Source of the DNA: an uncultured Chitinophagaceae bacterium
GTDB taxonomy: Bacteria > Bacteroidota > Bacteroidia > Chitinophagales > Chitinophagaceae
NCBI GenBank assembly: GCA_903895845.1
Contig: CAITVK010000113.1
Coordinates: 1 to 61,934, forward strand
Direction: 5' to 3'
Length of the DNA: 61,934 nt
Shown: one piece after another, positions 27,180 through 35,588 of the stretch
Position numbering within the stretch: position 1 is the first letter of the stretch
Layout: each line of letters begins with the position of its first letter
The notes under the pieces: generated by a model
The model's input: only the letters and a program-made list of their open reading frames with translations
Database searches by the model: none
Told to the model about the DNA's origin: nothing
Position numbers and translations under genes: made by a program

Positions 27180-27809
27180 CACAAACCAATACCCTATCAA
27201 CTGACAAACGACTCCGAGTAACACACCTGAATAAATCTCCAATTTTGTATGATCGCTTACCAAAAAGCGGGCGGTACATACAATGCCTGTCAGCAAAACC
27301 ACTGCCGTAATAGCATAGCCAGTTGCTACCTGATAGATGAATGCAAACATGATGATTGCAGCCATGGCGCCCCCCATTGCAATGCCGTGTAAACTGATTT
27401 TGATGTAATTATTAATGAAAACCCCAAAACATGTTGCTGCAAATATGCCAAAATAAAAGAACTTTAGTACCGCAGGCTGATCGGTGAATGTTCTGCTGAG
27501 GTAATACATCCACCAATAAAAGAACATGGAGATGAAGTAAGGGATGATTCTTTCTTTTTGTGTACGGAGGAAAATGCTATCGCTAAACTGAAGTTTCCAT
27601 AAAAGAAACACTGCAAAAGCAGGGAAAAATGCCGTCATCCAGAACACACTAAACAGCTTCATCTTCAACTGCCAATCGGTTATCCCTACGAACTCATACG
27701 GAAACTGATGCACCAGATACATAAAAACATAAGTAGGTATAAACAGCGGATGAAGAACGTAGGAAACTATCTTAGCAATTATAGTCGTAAGTCGTAAGTC
27801 GTAAGTCAT
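27174..27809 (-). CDS. Membrane protein, distant PAP2-like
   Basis: A 211-residue integral membrane protein with about six hydrophobic segments. The C-terminal half shows KISLHGIAMGGAMAA and ARFLVSDHTKLEIYSGVLLG. The His-x-x-x-x-Gly-Gly and Arg...His pattern resembles a reduced PAP2 phosphatase core without the KX6RP motif. The first eight codons (MTYDLRLT) read straight through a heptanucleotide repeat, and the final Ser and TAA also come from such a repeat. The ancestral protein probably began near IIAKIVSYVLHPLF. It lies between the RND and four-helix-bundle genes on the same strand. Confidence 0.6.
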   Translation of the reverse strand: MTYDLRLTTIIAKIVSYVLHPLFIPTYVFMYLVHQFPYEFVGITDWQLKMKLFSVFWMTAFFPAFAVFLLWKLQFSDSIFLRTQKERIIPYFISMFFYWWMYYLSRTFTDQPAVLKFFYFGIFAATCFGVFINNYIKISLHGIAMGGAMAAIIMFAFIYQVATGYAITAVVLLTGIVCTARFLVSDHTKLEIYSGVLLGVVCQLIGYWFVS

Positions 27810-27871
27810 AAGTCGTAAGTCATAAGTGAAGAATTAAGCATGAGGCATAAGTCATAAGTCATAAGTGAAGA
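27782..27871. repeat. Heptanucleotide repeats, GTCGTAA orientation
   Basis: At least eight variants of GTCGTAA/GTCATAA occur in two blocks, each ending CATAAGTGAAGAATTA (about 27821 and 27858). They lie between the four-helix-bundle gene and the downstream membrane protein, whose start codon they provide. Confidence 0.85.
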
Positions 27872-27872
27872 A

Positions 27873-28238
27873 TTAGACAGTAGGCAATTTATTACCCAAT
27901 GATTTTATTAGCCCTCTGGTGATGCGAGATACTTCATTTGCTTTATCCATAAGTATATTCTTTTGAAGGAGGTTGATATAGCTTAACCTTTCAGCTAGAT
28001 AAAGCATCGACTTGGTTTCACTGCAAGAAGCAGTTGCAATAAAAAGAAATCTAGAAAAATCGGCATCAGAACTTCTATCAAACCCCTCAGCAATATTGTT
28101 GGATATAGAAACTACAGCCCTACAAATTTGATCCTTAAAGCCATAATCTTTCAAGCTTCCAAAAGATTGGTAAATGTCTACAGCATAATCTTGAGCCTTT
28201 TGCCATGCAATAATATCCTCAAACCTCCTTATTATCAT
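27873..28238 (-). CDS. Four-helix-bundle protein (S23/IVP family)
   Basis: A 121-residue protein of the family first seen encoded in intervening sequences of 23S rRNA genes. Signature stretches are RRFEDIIAWQKAQDYAVDIY, LKDYGFKDQICRAVVSISNN, IAEGFDRSSDADFSRFLFIA, and the final helix ITRGLIKSLGN. Members form pentameric four-helix bundles. Avd, the accessory protein of diversity-generating retroelements, is a relative. Free-standing copies like this one have no known role. The gene is flanked by heptanucleotide repeats pointing in opposite directions. Confidence 0.88.
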   Translation of the reverse strand: MIIRRFEDIIAWQKAQDYAVDIYQSFGSLKDYGFKDQICRAVVSISNNIAEGFDRSSDADFSRFLFIATASCSETKSMLYLAERLSYINLLQKNILMDKANEVSRITRGLIKSLGNKLPTV

Positions 28239-28261
28239 ACCCTTTCTATTTACTTTTTTTC

Positions 28262-28312
28262 TTGGCTTACGACTTATGACTTACAACTTTCGACTCAAGA
28301 TTTATAACTCTT
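28262..28312. repeat. Heptanucleotide repeats, inverse orientation
   Basis: GGCTTACGACTTATGACTTA, then CAACTTTCGACTCAAGATTT: about five 7-bp variants running opposite to the block at 27782-27871. They reach into the last codons of rpoN, whose TAA lies at 28302-28304. Confidence 0.75.
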
Positions 28313-29792
28313 TTCTCAGTCTTGCGACTGGAATATTTAATTGTTCCCTGTATTTTGCCACTGTTCTTCTGGCAATGTTATAGCCCTTTTCGTTGAGCAT
28401 ATCTGTCAAGAATTCATCGCTCAATGGCTTGTGTTTGTCTTCCGCATCAATCATGTTGCTCAAAATTTCCTTTACTTCTCGGGTACTTACTTCTTCGCCA
28501 CTATCGGTACTCAGGCTTTCACTGAAGAAATATTTCAACCGATAAGTGCCAAATTCTGTTTGCACAAACTTACTGTTTGCCACACGGCTCACGGTACTGA
28601 TGTCTAGTCCTGTTCTTTCGGCAACATCTTTCAGAATCATTGGTTTCATGTTCAATACATCACCGGTAAGGAAAAATTCCTCCTGATGCCGCATGATGGC
28701 TCCCATGGTAGAGAGTAAGGTCTGTTGCCTTTGCTGAATCATTTCGATGAACCATTTGGCGCTGTCTATCTTTTGTTTGATGAACATAACGGCCTCTTTC
28801 TGACGTTTATCTTTCTTGCTGCCACGGTCGTATTGCTTCATCATTTCCCGGTAACCTTCACTAATTTTCAGTTCGGGCGCATTGCGCGAATTGAGGGAAA
28901 GCTCTAGTATACCGCCATTATTCATAATATAAAAATCCGGAACAATATAGGTCTCACCTTTATTCATCTCGCCAATTGTTCCACCGGGCTTAGGATTTAA
29001 TTTGATGATCTGATGGATAACATCCTTCAGTTGCTCATCAGAAAGATTCAATCCACGTTGTATTTTCTCATAATGCTTCTTGATGAACTCATCGTAGTAT
29101 TTTGTCAATACTTCAATGGCTACCTGAACGCTGACGCCTTCCCCTTTCTTACGTTTCAGTTGCAGAATCAAACATTCCTGTAAGTCTCTGGCGGCAATGC
29201 CGGGCGGGTCAAACTGTTGGATTTCTCTGATAATGCTTTCTATCTCATTTTCATCCGTCAATACGTTTTGTCTGAACGCAAGGTCATCTGCAATAGAACT
29301 CAACTCACGACGCAGGTAACCATCATCATCCAAACTACCCACAATCTGTTCGGCTATTTTAAAGCGGCGTTCATCCAGTTCCAGCATCCCCAACTGGTCG
29401 AGAACTAAATCGAAGAAGCTGTTCTCTAGTTTGATGGGCAGCGTTTGCTTGTCGTCCATTTCGGGATAGTTGTCATCCTTCATTTTATAGTCCGCAATTT
29501 CGCCGTCATCATCTACCACATATTCGCTCACATCAGGGTTTTCGTATTCATCTTCGCTTCCATCCAAATCAAAATCCTCTTCTTCTTCCGTCTCAAATTC
29601 ATCTTTTATTTCGTCATCCGCCTCTTTTGTATCCTCATCTTCCCCCATTTCCAAGGCTGGATTTTCTTCTAGTTCTTCCTTAATTCTTTCCTCCAGATTA
29701 GCCGTAGGCACCTGAAGCAATTTCATTAATTGTATCTGCTGAGGGGATAATTTCTGTAGAAGCTTTTGCTGTAATGATTGTCCTAATGCCAT
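28302..29792 (-). CDS. rpoN: RNA polymerase sigma-54 factor
   Basis: A 496-residue alternative sigma factor that directs RNA polymerase to -24/-12 promoters and needs AAA+ activators. The Gln/Leu-rich region I is at the N-terminus (QQKLLQKLSPQQIQLMKLLQ), followed by an acidic region II of about 70 residues, the core-binding domain, and the helix-turn-helix around DVAERTGLDISTVSRVANSK. The RpoN box ARRTVAKYRE lies near the C-terminus. All functional parts are present and the length is normal. A sigma54 activator is encoded 1 kb upstream at 30785, on the same strand. Confidence 0.96.
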   Translation of the reverse strand: MALGQSLQQKLLQKLSPQQIQLMKLLQVPTANLEERIKEELEENPALEMGEDEDTKEADDEIKDEFETEEEEDFDLDGSEDEYENPDVSEYVVDDDGEIADYKMKDDNYPEMDDKQTLPIKLENSFFDLVLDQLGMLELDERRFKIAEQIVGSLDDDGYLRRELSSIADDLAFRQNVLTDENEIESIIREIQQFDPPGIAARDLQECLILQLKRKKGEGVSVQVAIEVLTKYYDEFIKKHYEKIQRGLNLSDEQLKDVIHQIIKLNPKPGGTIGEMNKGETYIVPDFYIMNNGGILELSLNSRNAPELKISEGYREMMKQYDRGSKKDKRQKEAVMFIKQKIDSAKWFIEMIQQRQQTLLSTMGAIMRHQEEFFLTGDVLNMKPMILKDVAERTGLDISTVSRVANSKFVQTEFGTYRLKYFFSESLSTDSGEEVSTREVKEILSNMIDAEDKHKPLSDEFLTDMLNEKGYNIARRTVAKYREQLNIPVARLRKEL

Positions 29793-29973
29793 AATCTAGT
29801 ATCCTATTACGATAGTAATTGGGCGTAAAAATATGGTAATTTGCAAATGGAAGGATGCGATTGGAGTAAAAGGTTGTGTGAGGGAGGCAAAACGATGGTT
29901 GATTGGCAATCAAAGTACAATGACAAGGTCAGTTCGAAGGCTGATTTGAGGCCTTTTCCAACTAATTTATAGG

Positions 29974-30183
29974 ACTTAGACAAGTTTCTAAGTCCATTAT
30001 TACTTTGTTCAACACACTTAGAAAAGTTTTTAAGTACTTTATTACTTTATTCAACACACTTAGAAAAGTTTTTAAGTGCTTTATTACTTTGTTCAATACA
30101 CCTAGAAAATTTTTTAAGTGCTTTATTACTTTATTCAACACACTTAGAAAAGTTTTTAGGTGCTTTATTACTTTGTTCAACAC
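29974..30183. repeat. Tandem array of five 42-bp units
   Basis: Five exactly 42-bp units start at 29974, 30016, 30058, 30100 and 30142, with a partial sixth to about 30202. Each contains ACTTAGAAAAGTTTTTAAGT and CTTTATTACTTTGTTCAAC. The 42-bp length is twice the 21-bp period of the other arrays, although similarity between the two halves is weak (about 9 of 21). Because the period is divisible by three, the array is open in several frames. I do not think these frames are genes. Confidence 0.88.
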
Positions 30184-30277
30184 ACTTAAAACTTTTCGCG
30201 ACATACCCGGATTATCGCAAAAAGCAGAGAAATGAATCAATCCGTCTTAATTCACTATCATTTGGAGGGAATCAGAC

Positions 30278-30457
30278 GGATTATAATCCAATGTCGTTTA
30301 GTTAAGGATGCTTTCCAATAATACTCCATTAAATACGGGGTGTCAGCCTGAGCTTGTCGAAGGCATATAAAGAATGAATGAACCTTTATTATATCCGGTT
30401 TCGACAAGCTCAACCTGACAGTCGTTCCCTTAACTAAGCGAAATTGGATTATAATCC
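30278..30457. mobile_element. MITE-like nested palindrome (180 bp)
   Basis: Terminal inverted repeats of 30 bp (30278-30307 and 30428-30457) match at 28 of 30 positions and begin with the self-palindrome GGATTATAATCC. Inside them is a second inverted pair, TGTCAGCCTGAGCTTGTCGA (30341-30360) and TCGACAAGCTCAACCTGACA (30401-30420). The inner sequence is like a dispersed repeat known from many bacterial genomes. No reading frame is present. The whole can fold into one long hairpin, so it may be a non-autonomous element or a structured repeat. No target duplication was identified. A further small stem (TCCGTCT/AGACGGA, 30241-30279) abuts it on the left. The rest of the 29793-30784 gap outside this and the array shows nothing clear. 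Confidence 0.65.
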
Positions 30458-30784
30458 GCCTCTACAGCGGCTTTATTTCCTAAAATAGATCTGGCAACCG
30501 ATGGATTTTGTATTGACTGAATGATTATATGGATATAGTTGTTTATTAATGCGTAGATGGCAAGCTTAAAGAAAACTTTTGCCACCAGCTAATTGATAAA
30601 GAAGAATAATTACCTCAACGTTTTCGTTTGTGTAAACGGAAAGATTTACCCCCCTCCTTTTTGTTTTTCCGTGATATTGTTCCTACAAAAGCAGCCACTA
30701 CCAAATTGAACATAAGAGTAACCATTGTTAGTATTGTTTTAGATGAAAAATGATTTTTATAACCGAACTAATGCACTACCAAAT

Positions 30785-32152
30785 TCAGGAAAGTTGCATC
30801 CCATTCCCAATATGGTATTCGTTTAGTTTTCTGTAAAGCGTTGTGATAGCTATGTTTAATAGTCTCGCAGCTTCTGTTTTATTGCCGTTGGTATAATTTA
30901 TTACGTTTTCGATATGCTTCTTTTCAGCATTGGCCAGATCAAAGGCAGTAATTTCTTTGCCAGTAGATTTATTTGCAAAGAAACTTTTGAAAGTACTCGG
31001 CAAACTGTCGATGTCTATTATTTTACCATCAGACACAATCACGCTACGTTCAATCACATTTCTAAGTTCCCTGATGTTTCCTTGCCAGGAGTGTTGCCTC
31101 AAGGCTTCAACAAAGTTTTCGGAAAGGCTCAGCCCTTTTTTGTTTGTTTTGTTGGAATATATTGTCAAGAAATGATTGGCTAACTCCTCAATATCTACAA
31201 TTCGCTCCCTCAATGGAGGAAGTGCTATCTGAAAAACAGACAACCTGTAAAACAAATCTTCCCTGAAGTTACCAGATTCAATCTCTTTTTGCAAGTCTCG
31301 GTTGGTGGCAGCTATTATACGTACATTCACTTTAGTTGCCTTGCTCTCCCCAACTTTCAAGAACTCCCCACTCTCCAGTACGCGTAATAGTTTTGCTTGT
31401 AACTCCGTGGGCATTTCGCCTACTTCATCCAGGAAGACAGTTCCATTTGTTGCTTCTTCAAATATACCTTTCGTATCTTTTACTGCACCCGTAAATGCCC
31501 CTGCCTTATGGCCAAAGAATTCGCTTTCCAATAAATCCTTACTAAAGGCTGCACAGTTTACTGCAACAAAGTTGTTTTTACTACGGTGACTACAATCGTG
31601 TATTGCTCTTGCAAATACTTCTTTTCCCGTACCTGTTTCACCACTCAGCAAAACTGTTGCGTCTGTTACTGCCACTTTTTTACCTAACTCTATTGATGCA
31701 AGTAAAGTCTTCGATTTGCCTATTACACCATCAAAGCATTTGTTAGTAGCCAGCCTTGTGGTAGCTATATGTAGTTTTTTGGTTGCGGCTACTTTCTCCA
31801 TTGCCTGATACAGCAAAGGCAATATCCTGTTGTTATCATCCCCTTTGGTAATATAATTAAACGCACCATTTTTCATGGCAAGCACACAATCTGCAACACT
31901 ACCGTATGCTGTAATTAAAATCACTTCTACATAAGGGTATTTCTCCTTTATAACTTTGGATAACTCTATTCCATTACCATCAGGCAAGCGTACATCGCAC
32001 AGCACAACATCAATATCCGTATGTGCTATCTTTTTTAGTCCCGATTTAAAATCATAAGCTTGTATAACTGAGAAACCTTCATTCGAAATTATTTTGCCTA
32101 GTAATGTCCGATGTTTTTCTTCATCATCAACTATCAAAATATTACCATTCAT
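30785..32152 (-). CDS. Sigma54-dependent response regulator (NtrC family)
   Basis: A 455-residue transcription activator. The receiver domain (1-115) has the acidic pocket VDDEE, the phospho-acceptor Asp in VVLCDVRLPDGNG and Lys in YITKGDD. The AAA+ domain has Walker A GETGTGKE, the sigma54-contact loop GAFTGA, Walker B TVFLDEVGEM, and an arginine-finger region. The C-terminal Fis-type HTH is KTEAARLLNIAITTLYRKLN. No histidine kinase is adjacent. Upstream on the same strand lies the porin-ACP operon (gap 143 bases), downstream the MITE and rpoN. It is a candidate regulator of its upstream neighbours, but I found no -24/-12 site. Confidence 0.94.
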   Translation of the reverse strand: MNGNILIVDDEEKHRTLLGKIISNEGFSVIQAYDFKSGLKKIAHTDIDVVLCDVRLPDGNGIELSKVIKEKYPYVEVILITAYGSVADCVLAMKNGAFNYITKGDDNNRILPLLYQAMEKVAATKKLHIATTRLATNKCFDGVIGKSKTLLASIELGKKVAVTDATVLLSGETGTGKEVFARAIHDCSHRSKNNFVAVNCAAFSKDLLESEFFGHKAGAFTGAVKDTKGIFEEATNGTVFLDEVGEMPTELQAKLLRVLESGEFLKVGESKATKVNVRIIAATNRDLQKEIESGNFREDLFYRLSVFQIALPPLRERIVDIEELANHFLTIYSNKTNKKGLSLSENFVEALRQHSWQGNIRELRNVIERSVIVSDGKIIDIDSLPSTFKSFFANKSTGKEITAFDLANAEKKHIENVINYTNGNKTEAARLLNIAITTLYRKLNEYHIGNGMQLS

Positions 32153-32295
32153 CCCTTTGTTTTTTAAGTCTTAAATATTTCGCAGCTAATCATGAAACGG
32201 TTTAATAGGAAATATTTAGTAAATAAGCTAGATAAAAACACGGTACTAAACCATAGGGTAAAATACCGTGCTTAATCTACGGTTGGGGGTTGTTG

Positions 32296-32925
32296 TTATA
32301 ACATTGGCTTGTATACATTCTTTGCTTGAACGCCCTCTTTCAATGAAGTTTCATAAACAAACTTAACCTTGTATTCTTTTGCTTGGGCATCAAAGGCTAT
32401 CAGGTCTTTATCAGACTTAAAGAAAGCATCCAGATAATAACGAAACCTGCTATTGTCGGCAAATTCAGCCTTCAGGTTTTCTTTGGTAAGTTGTTTTACA
32501 ACCGAGGTGGCGTCTTTACTGAAGTAGTATACAGTTTCTTTTGTATCGTGTCCCTTCATGCCTGCAATTGTTTTAACATTGCTGTAAATTACAAATGAGG
32601 CAGCGTCTACAATAGTGTATGCATTGTCGCCAACAATACGATAATCCACACCATTTTCTTTGTAGCCATAAATTTCGCTTCTCAAGTAAGAGGCTTTCAC
32701 TCCAGCATCTACAACATCTATTTTATTAGAACCAAACATTGCATGCAATGCCAGATGGTTCTTTTTATCAATTGAATAAATAGGGTGTGTCAACTTTTTC
32801 TGTGCAAAATCATTGGCGGTCTGATAGATTCCAGATACTGGATCTTTTGAGGGAACAACACTTGCACTCAGGGTTGTAATAATAAAAACTGTAGCCAATA
32901 AAAGGCTGATTCTTCTGTTTTTCAT
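32296..32925 (-). CDS. Exported protein of unknown function in the porin-ACP operon
   Basis: A 209-residue protein with signal peptide MKNRRISLLLATVFIITTLS up to ASA. The mature part is compact, with YSIDKKNHLALHAMFGSNKI, LRSEIYGYKENGVDYRIVGD and KTIAGMKGHDTKETVYYFSK. It looks like an alternating beta/alpha soluble domain of periplasmic or surface type. I recognise no family. The longer frame begins with TTG. The ATG at 32925 is used because the signal peptide starts there. It follows the ACP gene by 30 bases, so the two are very probably cotranscribed. Confidence 0.65.
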   Translation of the reverse strand: MKNRRISLLLATVFIITTLSASVVPSKDPVSGIYQTANDFAQKKLTHPIYSIDKKNHLALHAMFGSNKIDVVDAGVKASYLRSEIYGYKENGVDYRIVGDNAYTIVDAASFVIYSNVKTIAGMKGHDTKETVYYFSKDATSVVKQLTKENLKAEFADNSRFRYYLDAFFKSDKDLIAFDAQAKEYKVKFVYETSLKEGVQAKNVYKPML

Positions 32926-32955
32926 GTTTTTTCTTTTTAGTTGTTTATTAATCAA

Positions 32956-33219
32956 TCAATTTTGATGTACGCTCCCTCCATTTAAAACGAGGGAGCATAT
33001 ATCACCAATTGTTTCTAGCCTTTCTGCATCTTCATCCTCAATTTTTATATTAAAAGCTTTCTCGGCTTCTAATAATATTTCCATCAAATCCAAAGAATCT
33101 ATTGATAAATCTTTGTGTAACGATGCACTGTCTATCAACTTGGCTTGCTCAATGCCTGTCTTGTGATGCAGTATTTCCAACAGTTGCTCTTTCTGCTTTG
33201 CGATAGATGCTCGTTTCAT
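32956..33219 (-). CDS. Acyl carrier protein (non-canonical locus)
   Basis: An 87-residue acyl carrier protein. The 4'-phosphopantetheine attachment Ser42 lies in LSIDSLDLMEILLEAEKAFN, the standard DSL motif at the start of helix 2, followed by acidic helix 3 (KIEDEDAERLETIGDI). Housekeeping ACPs sit beside fabF or fabG. This one lies between an outer membrane porin gene and a secreted-protein gene, with gaps of about 30 bases on both sides. It is therefore probably a specialised carrier and not the fatty-acid synthase ACP. What it carries is unknown. No synthase, ligase or acyltransferase is visible nearby. Confidence 0.85.
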   Translation of the reverse strand: MKRASIAKQKEQLLEILHHKTGIEQAKLIDSASLHKDLSIDSLDLMEILLEAEKAFNIKIEDEDAERLETIGDICSLVLNGGSVHQN

Positions 33220-33248
33220 GAAAAGATAATTAAGATGGAAAATAAATT

Positions 33249-34913
33249 TTAAAATCGAACAAGGAGTGCAAGGATTGCTCTGTTGTCATTATTGCTCAAA
33301 TCTGGCATCCATCCACCTTGTGATGCTAGTGGAGGGGCTACGGCACCTCCATTGGAAGCATAAGTATATCCTGCTCCTAATTGATAGCCAGAAGGACCCG
33401 AAACACCACCATGTCCAGCAAAGTAGCCCTTCAGATCGAAGGTTCCTGGTGCACCATGAATATCTATAATATGACGATGTACCAATTCAAACTTCAAGGT
33501 AAGGTTCTGGTTCACATCCCACTCAAAAGTTGTAGAACCATCCCAAGCATCAAACTTTGAACCTGTACCAGTTTGTTGTTGGAACAAAGTATCTGCATAT
33601 CCAGTAGGAGCAAGAATTAGATACTGTCCGGGATTGTGCATGAAGCCTCCGCCAATTGTCCATGCAAAGTGTTGACCAAACCAAAGTCTATTATATGCCA
33701 TTGCACTGATGAAGTTTTGAGCATAGGTACCTGACTTGTGTCCAAAAGGACTTACACCTGCACCATTTTCACCACCAAAGTCTGTAGTAAAGCTAAATGC
33801 AGCTTTGTTTAAGCCTTTTTTATTTGGCACGTTATAGTATCTATTTAAGAAGCTATAATCTAAGTGATAGCGCAATCTTGTTGGCGCACCTGCATCATCA
33901 TGACCATAATAATTGTTAAATACCCAAGCGATAGATTCTGTAGGTCTGTAGTAAATAGAAGCTCCTAAACCTGGCGCATGGTTGAATGTACCGTAGCTCT
34001 GCCATCCATTAACCAACCAAAACTCTACCTTCAAACGGTCTGTAGGAAATGTTTGAAGCCTGATACCATTAAAGAACCAAGGCGTATTATCCGAGGTAAA
34101 AGACGGTTGATAACCCCAGTTTTCAAAGTTATTATAAGAAAATAGACCTACATAAGACATAAAGATACCCGCATCTAGGTTGATGCCATGCCATTTATCC
34201 CAGTGATAACCAGCATAAGCCTCACTGATGTATCGATAAATAGTCTGCATATCATATTGCCCTTTGTAAGAACTAATATCATTACGTGGTACAACGGTAG
34301 ACCGGTTACCAAACTGCATCATTAATCTCCCTCTAACATTACCGTAGTGAATATCACCTCCCACACCGGCAAAAGAAAGTTGCAGTTCATTGTTTCTTGC
34401 CACAGCCGTAGAACCAACTACTGTATTATCAATAGGATCCGCAAAGGAGTAAGTACTGTTTAAATCAAAAGTTACGTCACCAGTAAAATACTTCGAATCA
34501 AATGCAGGTGCACTTGTCTTTCTACTTTGTCCCATCATCCAAGAAAAATCCCCCCAAGCAAATGGATCTGCTGAATGTGGGATACTGTCCTTATACTTCT
34601 TTTTCCTGTAAGCACCACTAGACCCTTTGTCAGAATAAATCCTGTAAAGAGTCTCATCCTCATTCTCAAGTTTGGGTGGAGCTTCGTTAACCTTCACTAG
34701 TTCCCCGGCTACTACAGTGTAAGTTGTTTGGGGGGTTGAGGTGGTCGAACCAACGTTACCCAAATTTTCTTTTGCATCAACTACATTGTTCTCTACTGTG
34801 CCACTTGTATTCCGGATGCTTTTGGCATCCGATAAACTCTGTGTTAAATTCTGGCCATTTGCTACACATAACAATGCCATTGCCGCACTTACTGTTAGTA
34901 CTTTTCTCAACAT
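33249..34913 (-). CDS. Outer membrane beta-barrel porin (OmpL/BBP2-like)
   Basis: A 554-residue outer membrane protein. Signal peptide MLRKVLTVSAAMALLCVANG is followed by a flexible Ser/Thr-rich stretch to about residue 110, then a barrel from about residue 130 (FTGDVTFDLNSTYSF). Repeated aromatic-rich strands include GINLDAGIFMSYVGLFSYNN, WFFNGIRLQTFPTDRLKVEF, NYYGHDDAGAPTRLRYHLDY and FAWTIGGGFMHNPGQYL. It ends in Phe (LALLVRF), as required for barrel assembly. The pattern fits the putative beta-barrel porin-2 group. It is the first gene of an apparent operon with the ACP and exported protein, ahead of the sigma54 activator. Confidence 0.8.
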   Translation of the reverse strand: MLRKVLTVSAAMALLCVANGQNLTQSLSDAKSIRNTSGTVENNVVDAKENLGNVGSTTSTPQTTYTVVAGELVKVNEAPPKLENEDETLYRIYSDKGSSGAYRKKKYKDSIPHSADPFAWGDFSWMMGQSRKTSAPAFDSKYFTGDVTFDLNSTYSFADPIDNTVVGSTAVARNNELQLSFAGVGGDIHYGNVRGRLMMQFGNRSTVVPRNDISSYKGQYDMQTIYRYISEAYAGYHWDKWHGINLDAGIFMSYVGLFSYNNFENWGYQPSFTSDNTPWFFNGIRLQTFPTDRLKVEFWLVNGWQSYGTFNHAPGLGASIYYRPTESIAWVFNNYYGHDDAGAPTRLRYHLDYSFLNRYYNVPNKKGLNKAAFSFTTDFGGENGAGVSPFGHKSGTYAQNFISAMAYNRLWFGQHFAWTIGGGFMHNPGQYLILAPTGYADTLFQQQTGTGSKFDAWDGSTTFEWDVNQNLTLKFELVHRHIIDIHGAPGTFDLKGYFAGHGGVSGPSGYQLGAGYTYASNGGAVAPPLASQGGWMPDLSNNDNRAILALLVRF

Positions 34914-35588
34914 GTTTTTTTTCGTTTTAAAGTGTTAATGAATGAATAAAAAAATAGGAACTGATTGCGAAACAATCCAAACTTGGATCAGAAGTTCAGA
35001 CTTAATAGCTTACAATCAGTTCCCGAACCAGGTTAATATCTTATCTAACAATTTAAACAAAAAAATAAGATGATAACACGATTCCGCATTAACCAATTTG
35101 CGAACCAAACTTGTTAAGAAATAGTGAAACGCTTTGCTGCATTGATTTTCATAGATGTGCCGATCATTTTGGTTATTAATTATATTGTCATTATGAAATG
35201 GCAAATCGTAGCATTTTGAAATAAATCATTTTTTTAATACTTTAATGTATTTTACAGATGTATAAAATGATTTAATGTTTTGAAACGAAAAATGGTGATT
35301 GTATTAAATCGCTGTTGCAATTCAGTATATATATAATTTATTTTGTTATATACTGGCGAAAGAGGAGTAGAGATTGTTCTGGGATTCTTGGTAGGGTTGT
35401 ATTAGTAGAAAGTTCTGCGCTAATAGAAACAAGAACAACTAAAGGGCAGCACAACAAAATAACTAGTAAGGATGTCAAAATAAAACGTGGAATTGGCATA
35501 CATAACAAAATGAATGTTGATTATATACTTGAAAAGTAATGTTTCGTTTGAAATGTGGTCTGATAGATGTTAAAAATGTAACACAGCA
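34914..35588. other. Long AT-rich non-coding gap upstream of the porin operon
   Basis: There are 675 bases with very AT-rich stretches (for example 35220-35300) and no convincing gene. Open frames of 60-75 codons occur but show no protein-like composition. It must contain the promoter of the minus-strand porin operon. I looked for a sigma54 -24/-12 site because of the neighbouring activator. The nearest candidates (such as TGGCAAATCGTAGCA around 35199) have the wrong GG-GC spacing. Confidence 0.5.

Noticed and set aside
27873-28238. Accessory gene (Avd) of a diversity-generating retroelement
   Set aside because: No reverse transcriptase, template repeat or variable repeat is nearby. The general S23 four-helix-bundle family fits better.
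29962-30240. A 92-codon minus-strand frame made of 14-residue repeats (LSVLNKVIKHLKTF type)
   Set aside because: It is the translation of the 42-bp array. Any period divisible by three stays open, the opposite strand is open too, and other arrays of the same kind contain stops.
35190-35215. Sigma54 promoter (TGGCAAATCGTAGCA)
   Set aside because: The GG to GC spacing is nine bases in place of ten, and it points away from the porin operon.
34914-35588. Frames of 60-75 codons in the AT-rich gap
   Set aside because: Composition is not protein-like, and the frames show no signals or family motifs.
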